A stretch of 35,894 nt of DNA from Desulfobacter curvatus DSM 3379 (GTDB lineage Bacteria; Desulfobacterota; Desulfobacteria; Desulfobacterales; Desulfobacteraceae): NCBI RefSeq assembly GCF_000373985.1, contig NZ_KB893070.1:11666-47559 (forward strand), read 5' to 3'. Below are positions 1-7,584 of this stretch, piece after piece. The position numbers and the translations under genes are program-made. Position 1 is the first letter of the stretch; each line of letters starts with the position of its first letter. The notes under the pieces were generated by a model that was given only the letters and a program-made list of their open reading frames with translations, did no database searches and was not told the origin of the DNA.

Positions 1-2
1 GC

Positions 3-361
3 ATTGCCGTTCTGGTGAATTTTGCGAGCAATGCCGATTCAGCCAACGCCGTGGTGGAAGCCATCAAGGGCAAGGGGGGCCGAGCCACCGCAATCCAGGC
101 CGATGTTTCCGTGCCTGCGCAGGTAGCCGACATGTTTGACCAGGCCATCACTCTTTACGGCGGGGTCGATATTCTCGTCAATAATGCCGGAATCATGCAG
201 CCGGGCCTGATCTCTCTGTCCGATACGGATGATGCATTGTTCGATAAAATTGTGGCCGTTAATCTCAAAGGGACATTCAATACGCTTCGGCTTGCAGCCG
301 GGAAACTGCGTGACAACGGGTGAATGGTCAGACTATCTATGTAAACGGTGGAATCGTTTAG
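3..361 (+). pseudogene. SDR-family oxidoreductase, 5' cut by window edge, internal deletion
   Basis: Remnant of a classical NAD(P)-dependent short-chain dehydrogenase/reductase. The open frame enters from before the window and carries the middle of the Rossmann fold: the D-V-S segment and the NNAG motif, followed by a normal V-N-L-K-G-T helix. It stops at 321-323 just after L-R-D-N-G. Starting at 326 in another frame is a typical SDR C-terminus (G-Q-T-I-Y-V-N-G-G-I-V then TAG at 359-361). The catalytic Ser-Tyr-Lys part, roughly 120 residues, is therefore missing between about 317 and 326, and the join also shifts the frame. The product cannot be catalytic. Family assignment is secure; substrate is unknown. 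Confidence 0.8.
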
Positions 362-381
362 TCAAAGGAAGGAGACGTGCC

Positions 382-564
382 ATGAAAAAGATAATCGTGG
401 TAACAGGTGCTTCAAGTGGATTCGGGCGGATGGCTGGGCATACCGTATATGCCGGAATTCGGGAAACCACAGGACGCAACACCCAACAAATCGTCGCGCT
501 AGCAGAATTTGCAGCGCGGGAAAAGGTGAATTTGCGGACAATCGAATTTGTATCCTTAGATTAA
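382..564 (+). pseudogene. SDR-family oxidoreductase, N-terminal fragment
   Basis: Second SDR remnant, 60 codons, with a ribosome binding site (GGAG near 371) and ATG at 382. It opens with a textbook cofactor loop, VVTGASSGFGR, then jumps straight to AGHTVYAGIRE. The usual helix between these two motifs (about seven or eight residues) is missing. The frame ends at 562-564 around the position where SDRs have the L-D-V motif, so NNAG, the catalytic triad and the C-terminus are all absent. It lies 20 bases after the preceding SDR remnant and in the same direction. Fragment rather than a functional short protein; no function can be expected. Confidence 0.7.
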
Positions 565-1116
565 GTGTAAGCTCGAAATAGTAAGTAAAATGGGCGTTGG
601 GTGCCACCGTATCAAAAGTGATCTCCCTTTGCCGGGTGGCCGCAACTAGATCTTCTTTAAATTTTTTGACAAAAAATGTTTTCCTCTCCGTGTGCACCTG
701 TCATCTTTTTTTACACCCTGTCTTCCAATAGGATGCACTTACTTTGTTTTCCGGCCTTCCCCACTTGGGGGCATTTTGCCCAAAACTTTATCCACCCAGG
801 CGTTACAGCTTTTCTTCCCCCAAAATTATTAATGGCATACTTGTTGATAATACTGTTGTTTAACGGGCAAGGTGCCTGCGGGTTTTTAAGGTAGGCAACT
901 GATGTACAGCCCAAATGAGAAGGTAGGCAAAAAAATGATACATGGAACGCCTATAACAATATGTATTCGCACCATGATATTACAGGTAAAAAAAACTGAT
1001 GATAATCACAGCACTCTGCCTTACGGCAACGTTCATATGATTTTGACACAGCTTATAGTGCAAACAAGTCAACGGTTTGATTATTCAATTTAAATTTAAA
1101 TAAGGACGGTTAAATT
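565..1116. other. Intergenic stretch with no recognisable gene
   Basis: About 550 bases between the SDR fragments and the intact SDR. Several open frames of 60-110 codons exist on both strands, but none has a recognisable domain together with a ribosome binding site. The right half is AT-rich. It may hold degraded coding sequence, given the broken genes on its left. A TTGACA at 1043-1048 has no matching -10 box at normal spacing. Confidence 0.4.
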
Positions 1117-1875
1117 ATGAAACGAGTAGAAAATAAAGTCGTAGTCGTAACGGGTGGCGCATTGGGAATTGGACGAGCAACCTGTCTTTTGCTGGCCAAG
1201 GAAGGTGCGAAAGTTGCCATAACCGACCTGCTTGATAAAGAAGGCCAAGAATTGGCTGATAAAATTACGAAATCAGGTGGAACAGTTAAATTCTGGCATC
1301 TTGATGTAACAAATGAAAAAGAGGTTGAAAAAGTTTATGGGAACGTAGTCAAAGAATTCGGAAAACTTGATGCAACCGTAAATAATGCAGGGATAGCGGG
1401 CGCGGATAAGCCAACTGATGAATTAACGGAAAATGAATGGGATACCGTTATGAATGTGAATGTAAAAGGAGTTTTCTTTTGCACCAAACATGCCATCCCC
1501 CATATGCGGAAATCAGGTGGGGGAAGCATCATAAACCTTTCCTCGATTTATGGATTAATCGGGGCCGGAGATATCCCTCATTATCATGCGTCAAAAGGTG
1601 CTGTCAGATTAATGTCTAAAAACGATGCATTAATCTATGCAAAGGATAATATAAGAGTGAACTCTGTACATCCCGGATTCATTTGGACCCCTTTGGTGGA
1701 TGAATTGGGAAAAAACAATCCGGGATTCAGAAAACAACTCGACAGCCGACATCCGATCGGACATATTGGCGAACCGATCGATATTGCTTATGGAATACTT
1801 TATCTTGTATCTGACGAATCAAAATTCGTTACCGGAAGCGAATTGGTTATTGATGGCGGGTATACTTGTCAATAA
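1117..1875 (+). CDS. SDR-family NAD(P)-dependent oxidoreductase
   Basis: Full-length (252 residues) classical SDR that probably oxidises or reduces a secondary alcohol/ketone with NAD(H) or NADP(H). Seen: cofactor loop T12-G-G-A-L-G-I-G19, D-V at 63-64, NNAG at 89-92, catalytic Ser143 (L-S-S-I-Y-G), Tyr156 and Lys160 (Y-H-A-S-K), P-G-F-I-W-T-P, and the C-terminal V-I-D-G-G-Y signature. Overall it resembles cyclohexanol/cyclopentanol dehydrogenase-like and 3-alpha/20-beta-hydroxysteroid dehydrogenase-like SDRs, but substrate cannot be read from sequence. Start ATG has AAGGA about 11 bases upstream. It is the only intact member of three SDR genes in the first 1.9 kb and has no operon partner. 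Confidence 0.9.
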   Translation: MKRVENKVVVVTGGALGIGRATCLLLAKEGAKVAITDLLDKEGQELADKITKSGGTVKFWHLDVTNEKEVEKVYGNVVKEFGKLDATVNNAGIAGADKPTDELTENEWDTVMNVNVKGVFFCTKHAIPHMRKSGGGSIINLSSIYGLIGAGDIPHYHASKGAVRLMSKNDALIYAKDNIRVNSVHPGFIWTPLVDELGKNNPGFRKQLDSRHPIGHIGEPIDIAYGILYLVSDESKFVTGSELVIDGGYTCQ

Positions 1876-2019
1876 CTCAATGTTCGGGGTTCAGAATAGA
1901 GCCAAAGTTGTTTTAACTTCTCAACAACCTGGGTCAGTTTTGCCATTAAAGTATAACCAATTTATATTATTAATAAAATTTGGAGGCGCCATGCTTGTTT
2001 TTTGACAGGAGTAGACATC

Positions 2020-2346
2020 ATGCCCAGAAAAGTAGCATTTTACGGCAAAGGCGGAATCGGTAAATCCACCACCCAGCAGAATACCGCTGCGGCAATGGCT
2101 TATTTTTATGACCAGGAAATTTTTATCCATGGCTGCGATCCAAAGGCGGATTGCACCCGCCTGATCCTCGGCGGCAAACCCCAGGAAACCCCGATGGACA
2201 TGCTGCGTGAAAAAGGTGCCGAAAAAATTACCAACGACGCGGTTATCAGGAGAGAATTCCGTGATATCCAGTGCGTGGAATCCGGTGAACCATGCGGGTG
2301 GATGCAACTATCCTTTTTGACATTGAAGCCTTTGATGCGCCGTTGA
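2020..2346 (+). pseudogene. Nitrogenase iron protein (NifH/AnfH) N-terminal fragment
   Basis: Starts exactly like dinitrogenase reductase: ATG at 2020 with AGGAG at 2007-2011, then Walker A motif Y-G-K-G-G-I-G-K-S-T-T, the H-G-C-D-P-K-A-D switch I region, and L-I-L-G-G-K-P-Q-E-T. Homology continues through I-Q-C-V-E-S-G at about 2283 and then stops. The expected G-P-E-P-G-V-G-C-A-G-R-G segment, the second Fe4S4 cysteine and all the C-terminal two thirds are lost. The remaining codons to 2346 read out of frame through a beta-subunit fragment. About 90 of about 275-290 residues are genuine. Fe-only (Anf) or nitrogenase-like origin is suggested by the neighbour but is not proven. It cannot function as an iron protein. 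Confidence 0.85.
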
Positions 2347-2543
2347 TGCCAAAAGGCAACCACGTCTCCCACGGGGACACAACAGTGGAAGACCTGACCG
2401 ACACGGCCAATGCCCTCGGAACCATTGCGCTGAACCGCTATGAAGGCATGAAAGCCGCACAATACCTGGAAGACGAATTCGATGTACCGGCCATCATTGG
2501 CCCCACACCCATTGGTATCCGCAATACAGATACCTTATGTTGA
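2292..2543 (+). pseudogene. Nitrogenase beta-type subunit (AnfK/NifK-like) middle fragment
   Basis: Fragment of a nitrogenase component-1 family protein, in a different frame from the NifH piece it abuts. Visible: V-D-A-T-I-L-F-D, then H-G-D-T-T-V-E-D-L, then A-N-A-L-G-T-I-A-L, R-Y-E-G, and D-V-P-A-I-I-G-P-T-P-I-G-I-R-N-T-D. This order matches the central part of NifK/AnfK/VnfK beta subunits and, from memory of the families, is closest to AnfK. It ends abruptly at 2543, about where these subunits continue into their C-terminal Rossmann domain. No start signal exists; the first ATG is incidental. An original anfH-D-G-K order would require loss of the D and G genes plus parts of H and K in one deletion of several kilobases. 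Confidence 0.65.
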
Positions 2544-2637
2544 CGCGTAAAAGTAAAAAAGGATTATACATTGAAAAGAAAATGGGTTAAAGGAAGGGAT
2601 CGAACTGAGAACATCATCACCCGGAGGTAAAAAAACA

Positions 2638-3117
2638 ATGCAAGGACGGATGAAATCAAACCAACTAACAACAGATCAGATAACTGCACTTTTAACTCAA
2701 GCTCAGGTTGGACATTTGGCAACATTAAACGACAATGGGTTCCCTTATGTCACACCGGTGCATTTTGTTTATTCTGAAAAAACGATCTATATACACGGAT
2801 TAAGCAAGGGACAAAAGATTGAGAACATTCAAAGAAACAGCAAAGTCTGTTTTGAAGTGGTGAGTCAGGGAAAGTTTTTGCTTGCGGATGAACCCTGCGA
2901 TGTTAACACGGAATATAAGAGTGTGATCATTCACGGAGAAGCGAGTCTTCTCAGCGAAAAGGAAAAAAAGATTGAAGCATTGAATGCGATTGTCGGAAAA
3001 TATGTCCCTAATTTAGCCGGAAAAGAGTTTCCTTCAAATATGCTTGCGGCCACTGGTGTGATTAAGATCGAAGTCAAGGAATGTACTGGCAAGTTTTATG
3101 ATGCCAGTTGTCAGTAG
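2638..3117 (+). CDS. Pyridoxamine 5'-phosphate oxidase-family (split-barrel flavin) protein, NimA-like
   Basis: 159-residue protein of the PNPOx-like FMN-binding split-barrel fold, of the group that includes NimA nitroimidazole reductases. Seen: N-terminal helix followed by G-H-L-A-T-L-N-D-N-G-F-P-Y-V-T-P-V-H, then I-Y-I-H-G-L-S-K-G-Q-K, then the V-C-F-E-V strand and the S-V-I-I-H-G-E-A strand. Length fits single-domain members. GGAGG at 2623-2627 sets the ATG at 2638. Likely a flavin-dependent reductase or flavin/heme-binding protein in the cytoplasm; true substrate unknown. It follows the nitrogenase fragments but has its own ribosome binding site, and nothing ties it to them functionally. 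Confidence 0.85.
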   Translation: MQGRMKSNQLTTDQITALLTQAQVGHLATLNDNGFPYVTPVHFVYSEKTIYIHGLSKGQKIENIQRNSKVCFEVVSQGKFLLADEPCDVNTEYKSVIIHGEASLLSEKEKKIEALNAIVGKYVPNLAGKEFPSNMLAATGVIKIEVKECTGKFYDASCQ

Positions 3118-3263
3118 CACATGTCGCTGGACGAAGATGACTTGACGCCCGTCTCAGTGATATCGTTACAATATTTGACAGTGTCTTTTTCTCAATAATT
3201 TTTCCTTTAGAAAGCCATTCACCCAAACCAAAGGGTTTTTCAAAGAAAAAATTATGACGGTTA

Positions 3264-3309
3264 TGTCAACTCAAATTCGCCTCCCATTGAACCAAGTGTC
3301 AACTCAAAT
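3264..3309. repeat. Pair of 13-bp direct repeats
   Basis: TGTCAACTCAAAT occurs at 3264-3276 and again at 3297-3309, a 33-base period, in the 270-base spacer after the split-barrel gene. Repeated short blocks beginning TGTCAA are reminiscent of insertion-sequence ends such as those of the IS21 family, but no transposase is visible here. The rest of the spacer (3118-3387) holds no gene that I can support. Confidence 0.5.
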
Positions 3310-3387
3310 ATGGTTCGGGACAAGCCGCAAACCATTACAATTGGCCGATCTTGTTAGAATATAAAAGTTGAGTCTGGCGTTAAGAAA

Positions 3388-4449
3388 TTAAAAATACTGG
3401 GTGTCCACCAGATCGTTTCCCGCCAGGGAAAGGATTTTGTTCAACGCATCCGTAAAGCTTATGTCAGACTGTTTTTCCCCGCCAAAGACAGCATTCTGCA
3501 CCTTGAGTCCGAACTCATCGTCTTTTCGTACGGTCAAACGTACCGATCCTGATGCGAAGGTACCGTTTTTCAGGACTACGTCTTCGTCCCCATCCACAAT
3601 GCCGATAACCGGAATATCGAATCTTGATAGAATATCCGCAGCCACCACCGTGGTGTCGTCGCCTACGGTGACAACCCCGCGTGCTTCATTGGCAAGTTGA
3701 TACACATGCATGCCGGCATGATCGATAAACACCATACCGCTGCCGTTGCTTTTTACCGTGCGCCGGGAAAAACAAGTACGACGGATGGTAGGGGTTGAAG
3801 CCAGTTTGGCCGATTTCAGGTCAACACCGCCCAGCCGGTCCAGCTTTTCAATGCCGTGGGCCTTGACATCCACACCCTTGATGTCGCAGAGGTGACCGTT
3901 TTGGCAGGCCATTACCACTTCGCTTCCTAAGGCCCGGCCCACCATGATCCCGTTCACCAGTACAAAATCGCCTGCTTCCGCCGTTGTCATACGGCGGTAA
4001 ATTCTGCCGTTTTCGCTCCATACCGAGGACTCGATCTCAATTTTTTCCCTTTGGGAAAGACTTAACCCGGTCAGGGTATCAATAATGAAAGAGGGGCACC
4101 CTGACTGCCATTCCACCCAAAAAGGCCCCGCACACTCCACCTGAACCACCGGGGTGTTGATCCTGGCGCGGTCAACCACCATGCCGCCAAAAACAAGCCC
4201 TGATTCAACCGACTTGCCGTAGTTAACAATGATCACCATGTCCGTGGCCTGGGAGAGTTCCTTGAGGCATGCACCCGGCATCTGCTCCCAGAACTCAATA
4301 CCGTCGAGACCGCTGTCGAAAACGGCTGTCCGGCCCATGGTCCCTGCCAGGACGCAACGAACGGTGCAAAGAGGTTCAAGAACCTTGATCACCCTTTGAG
4401 CCCAGCCGGAATCAAATACTTCAGGTCCGTGGAAAAGCAGCCCGATCAT
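3388..4449 (-). CDS. DUF2117-family protein (methanogen-type, function unknown)
   Basis: 353 residues. The N-terminus (L-L-F-H-G-P-E-V-F-D-S-G, then L-A-G-T-M-G-R-T-A-V) matches what I know of the DUF2117 family, mostly found in methanogenic archaea and without assigned function. No signal peptide or membrane segment is seen, so it is probably cytoplasmic. The middle and C-terminal parts contain G-x-G and V-G-D-D-T-T-V-V-A-A-D motifs suggestive of nucleotide- or metal-binding folds, but this is weak. It is last in a minus-strand operon with a TonB/ABC uptake system; its ATG overlaps the stop of the upstream TPR gene by one base, so coupling is likely. A role in handling or sensing the imported chelate is inference. 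Confidence 0.65.
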   Translation of the reverse strand: MIGLLFHGPEVFDSGWAQRVIKVLEPLCTVRCVLAGTMGRTAVFDSGLDGIEFWEQMPGACLKELSQATDMVIIVNYGKSVESGLVFGGMVVDRARINTPVVQVECAGPFWVEWQSGCPSFIIDTLTGLSLSQREKIEIESSVWSENGRIYRRMTTAEAGDFVLVNGIMVGRALGSEVVMACQNGHLCDIKGVDVKAHGIEKLDRLGGVDLKSAKLASTPTIRRTCFSRRTVKSNGSGMVFIDHAGMHVYQLANEARGVVTVGDDTTVVAADILSRFDIPVIGIVDGDEDVVLKNGTFASGSVRLTVRKDDEFGLKVQNAVFGGEKQSDISFTDALNKILSLAGNDLVDTQYF

Positions 4450-5012
4450 TAATTCACCCTGAACAATTTTTTATAAAGGTCTATGTGAGTCCGGCTCCAG
4501 ACGGCATCATGGTCATGACCATGATTTTCCCAATGCTGAATGTTTTTCTGCCAGTGCGAGATAGGGGCGTTGTACCCGCTGACATCCCTGCCTGCCAGGG
4601 CCATGAGTTCTGCGGCATGCTCAAATGCATCCGCAGCCTGGAAATGGGCATCTTTTTCTGTACAAAATCGTCCAAGCTGTTCACACGCATGAATACCGGC
4701 ATCCCAATTTTCTTCATTCTCAAATATCTGCGCCAAACGGTAAGTCAGGATTACAGCTAAATCCCTGTTGTCCGCTTTCATGGCTGCAGCAAGCCCTGCT
4801 TCCAGCGAAGCGACTGCATTCTGCATCTCTCCTCTGGCTTCATATATATTGGCTGCATTCATATATCCGTGGACACCCAACGTATAGCTGCCTTTTCGGG
4901 TTTTAAGATCCGCATAGCACGTCCATTTTCCCGGGTCATTGGTTTTGCGGGCCTCTTGTTCCAGTCTGCGGCCCATGTAGTAGGTGTCTTCTCTAACTGA
5001 ATCCCAATCCAT
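4449..5012 (-). CDS. Tetratricopeptide-repeat-like helical protein
   Basis: 187 residues, no signal peptide or membrane segment. Sequence is built from alpha-helical pairs with TPR-type spacing and small residues (A-A-N-I-Y-E-A-R-G-E near 53-62, then L-A-V-I-L-T-Y-R-L-A-Q-I-F-E, then A-A-D-A-F-E-H-A-A-E-L-M-A-L-A-G-R). Ends with a His-rich stretch, H-W-E-N-H-G-H-D-H-D, that could bind a metal. Ribosome binding site AAAGGA lies about 10 bases before the ATG. It sits between the Gate-domain membrane protein and the DUF2117 gene, so probably an adaptor or chaperone for this uptake operon. Exact role unknown. Confidence 0.6.
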   Translation of the reverse strand: MDWDSVREDTYYMGRRLEQEARKTNDPGKWTCYADLKTRKGSYTLGVHGYMNAANIYEARGEMQNAVASLEAGLAAAMKADNRDLAVILTYRLAQIFENEENWDAGIHACEQLGRFCTEKDAHFQAADAFEHAAELMALAGRDVSGYNAPISHWQKNIQHWENHGHDHDAVWSRTHIDLYKKLFRVN

Positions 5013-5055
5013 AGGTTTTATCCTTTCTATCTTTTTGGCAGGTCCGTGGTTACTC

Positions 5056-6012
5056 TCAGGTCCAAATTACAAACAAAGTCCAAATCAGGGCAGCCATGAT
5101 TGCCATGCGCAATCCCGTTGAGACAGCCAGCACCTGCCATCCTGTCCCCGGGCCGAAAATCCCTAAATAATAGGGGATGAGGAACCTCAGGTTGATCCCA
5201 CTGGCCAGAAGATTGCCAACCAGTAGTGACAACACAACTTCCCGGCCGGAAAGCTTTGAAGCATACAATAGATTGCCGGCCACAGTGAATGCTCCCACAT
5301 TGCTGGCCAGCCTTGTGGCCACAATGGAAAGAGCCTTGGGAGACAGCGGCAGAAATGCAGTAAGACCGGAAAGCCATGTGTTTAAATAATCAAACATGCC
5401 GGCGTGAATAAGCACAAACATGACCGCTGTCACCGGAATGGTTGTTTTTATAACACGAATAATAATTTTCCGGCTTTTTTTTGCACTTTCAACCCAAAGC
5501 GCCCATGACGGGGAAACGCCCACCTGTTTTTCGGCTGAAGGTATAATGGCGTGCGCATTATCCGGTTCAAGAAGGAAATGGCCAGCCAACATTGCTGCAA
5601 TGGTTTTTAAAAGCCCGACCAGCAGCAGAAAGCCGTAATATACAAAGGCGTATATGCCGATGAGCGGGATGGCTATTGGCAGAACGGTGCGCCAGTGCAT
5701 GACAATGCCGGGAAAGGTATTGACAATGGCTGCGATGATCAGTTCCTTGCGGGTAATAAGTCCTGCCTCATGGTGCCTGACCAGCATGGCGTTGCCCGCC
5801 GAAGGGGAGAGAAAAGCGGTTAAAAAACTTGCTCCGCATTCAGGTTTAAGGTGTCCTATGCGGGTCAGGGGCCGGGTGATCCAGGCTATTTTGTTCACCC
5901 AGCCAAGTGCCACGATAAACTCCGCCACGATCACACCAACGCTGAAAACCGGTACCATGGCGACCAGGAATTTCAGCGTGGAGAGGGCTGCAGCGGCCAG
6001 GACAGCAATCAT
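5056..6012 (-). CDS. Nucleoside-recognition (Gate) domain membrane protein
   Basis: 318-residue integral membrane protein with about eight hydrophobic segments. It resembles the small Gate-domain/nucleoside-recognition proteins of methanogens and anaerobic bacteria. Conserved features include the F-L-S-P-S-A-G-N-A-M segment, then I-V-N-T-F-P-G-I-V-M-H-W, and in the second half A-T-R-L-A-S-N-V-G-A. These two mirrored halves are typical of Gate-domain transporters. The gene starts 3 bases after the broken ATPase gene ends and is followed by the TPR gene. Probably an inner-membrane transporter or channel for the compound or its metal; the name should not be taken as evidence for nucleosides. Confidence 0.75.
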   Translation of the reverse strand: MIAVLAAAALSTLKFLVAMVPVFSVGVIVAEFIVALGWVNKIAWITRPLTRIGHLKPECGASFLTAFLSPSAGNAMLVRHHEAGLITRKELIIAAIVNTFPGIVMHWRTVLPIAIPLIGIYAFVYYGFLLLVGLLKTIAAMLAGHFLLEPDNAHAIIPSAEKQVGVSPSWALWVESAKKSRKIIIRVIKTTIPVTAVMFVLIHAGMFDYLNTWLSGLTAFLPLSPKALSIVATRLASNVGAFTVAGNLLYASKLSGREVVLSLLVGNLLASGINLRFLIPYYLGIFGPGTGWQVLAVSTGLRMAIMAALIWTLFVIWT

Positions 6013-6015
6013 GAA

Positions 6016-6449
6016 TTACCCAACGGTTCCCGTGGGCAGAATATAGGGATGTCCCTCATTCTGACTGACAACTGCGTGAACGCCATATACGGTGCTGATG
6101 TTTTCCGGCGTCATAACCTCACCGGGTGTGCCCGAACAAAGAATTTGACCCTCTTTCATCATCACCACTCTGTGGGAAAACCGGGAGGCCAGGTTTAAGT
6201 CGTGCATGGCCAGAACGGTCGCCATCTGGTTTGTCTTAACCAGGCTTGAAATCATCTCAAGCACTTCGAGCTGGTGTTTTAAATCCAGGTTGGATGTCGG
6301 TTCGTCCAAAAGAAGAATGTCGGTGTCCTGGGCAATGGCCCTGGCAAGCAGAACTTGCTGACCATTTGTCCTTTGTGAACCTTCAGGCTTATATCCGTAA
6401 GGATGGTTCTTTTTTTGTATCCAAACGAGAGGGCGTCAACTTGAAGCAT
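6016..6449 (-). pseudogene. FecE/BtuD-type ABC transporter ATPase, core deleted
   Basis: The ATP-binding partner of the adjacent permease. The ATG at 6449 overlaps the permease stop (TAATG). The frame begins normally (L-S-F-G-Y, then I-L-T-D-I-S-L-K-V) and reaches G-Q just before the place where Walker A should be. At about 6358-6366 it joins, one frame off, to Q-Q-V-L-L-A-R-A-I-A-Q-D, which is the segment right after the LSGG signature. Walker B (I-L-L-L-D-E-P-T-S), the switch histidine (A-M-H-D-L-N-L-A) and the C-terminus follow. About 100 residues including Walker A, Q-loop and signature are missing, and the frame is broken. As read, the ABC transporter has no working ATPase. Confidence 0.85.
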
Positions 6450-7471
6450 TACCAGTACGCCTTCTTTTTTTTCATGAGCAGGTAAAAGAAAAACGGTACG
6501 CCGATAAAGGAGGTGACAATGCCCAGCGGAATCACCTGAGGCGCCCAGCAGGTGCGTCCAACCGTGTCTGCCGCCAAGACCAGAGTGGCGCCGATCAGTG
6601 CTGAGGAAGGTAGAAGATACCAATGGTCACTGCCCACAATCATCCGGGCGATATGGGGCGCAACAAGGCCAATAAAACCAATGACACCGGTAAAGCAGAT
6701 GCCGGCGGCAGTGATCAAAGAAGCAAGGATCACTCCCGTGGTCCGGATACCTGTGACATTGACACCCAAAGCGCTTGCCGATTCGTCACCTGCGGCCAAC
6801 AAATTTAAATCAAATGAGAGTTTAATCAGAAGGGGCACCGGCAAAATGATCATCACGGCAGCCACCATGATTTCCGGCCATCCCACCTTGGTCAAGCTGC
6901 CAAAAAACCAGAATACGATTTCATGCACCTGTTCCACTGTGCCCATGTACTGCAAAAAAGAAGACAGGGACGAAAAAAGAAACATGATGGCAATCCCCGA
7001 AAGGATCATGACCTCGGGGGAGGCGTTTTTTAACCTGGCAATCCCCAGGATAAGAAAAGAGGCGGCAAGGGAAAAAAAGAAGGCAGAGCCTGCAACCAGA
7101 TACTGACCATACAGGGAGCCGCCGAAAACAATGGCAACTACAGCCCCGAATCCGGCGCTTGAGGCGATCCCCAGGGTGTAGGGAGATGCCAGGGGATTTC
7201 TCAAAATGGCCTGGAACACACTGCCGGCCACGGCAAGGCCGATTCCCACCAGAAAGGCCATAACAATCCTGGGCAGCCGAAGCTGCCAGATGATGGCCGA
7301 GGCACGTCCGGTATTGGTGAACAATGCGTTTAAAGACTGGGAAAACCCCATGGTTGAAGCCCCCAGGCAAAGGCCAGCGACCGCCATACCGGCCAGTAGA
7401 AGACAAAGGAAAAAAATGAAAAGAATTTTTCTTGTGCCTCGCCTTCGATATCGGTCCTGAAGATCATTCAT
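6449..7471 (-). CDS. FecCD/BtuC-family ABC transporter permease
   Basis: Inner-membrane permease for iron-chelate, cobalamin or related metallophore import. About 340 residues with roughly ten membrane segments. Family motifs: L-R-L-P-R-I-V-M-A-F-L-V-G, then A-G-S-V-F-Q-A-I-L-R-N-P-L-A-S-P, G-V-N-V near the cytoplasmic coupling loop, and G-F-I-G-L-V-A-P-H-I-A-R-M. I chose the ATG at 7471 because AAGGA lies about 12 bases upstream; a GTG at 7514-7516 would add 15 residues with no binding site. It follows the binding-protein gene, separated by a dispersed repeat, and its stop overlaps the ATPase start. Complete, but its ATPase partner is broken. Confidence 0.92.
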   Translation of the reverse strand: MNDLQDRYRRRGTRKILFIFFLCLLLAGMAVAGLCLGASTMGFSQSLNALFTNTGRASAIIWQLRLPRIVMAFLVGIGLAVAGSVFQAILRNPLASPYTLGIASSAGFGAVVAIVFGGSLYGQYLVAGSAFFFSLAASFLILGIARLKNASPEVMILSGIAIMFLFSSLSSFLQYMGTVEQVHEIVFWFFGSLTKVGWPEIMVAAVMIILPVPLLIKLSFDLNLLAAGDESASALGVNVTGIRTTGVILASLITAAGICFTGVIGFIGLVAPHIARMIVGSDHWYLLPSSALIGATLVLAADTVGRTCWAPQVIPLGIVTSFIGVPFFFYLLMKKKKAYW

Positions 7472-7530
7472 CCGTTCACAGGCGTCCTTTTTTACAAGAA
7501 AATATGTGTAACCCACACAGATCTTTCAAC

Positions 7531-7584
7531 TTTTGTTGTGGGTTGAGCCCGGGTGCCGATAGACCAGGTCGGCCATGGCCGTTA
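7531..7584 (-). repeat. Dispersed stop-codon repeat, copy 1
   Basis: One of three related elements (others at 20457-20512 and 31144-31182). On the minus strand it begins with the TAA stop of the fecB-like gene and continues with a perfect 12-base palindrome (CGGCCATGGCCG), then GACCTGGTC, and ends near CCCACAACAAAA. It fills the gap between the binding-protein and permease genes. See findings. Confidence 0.75.

Noticed and set aside
676..1093. Open frames of 63-72 codons in the left intergenic region
   Set aside because: No ribosome binding sites, no recognisable domains, and hydrophobic composition typical of AT-rich non-coding sequence.
5056..6012. Nucleoside transporter call for the Gate-domain protein
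   Set aside because: The domain name is historical; the operon context (TonB, FecB, FecC) points to a metal chelate or cofactor, so no nucleoside function is claimed.
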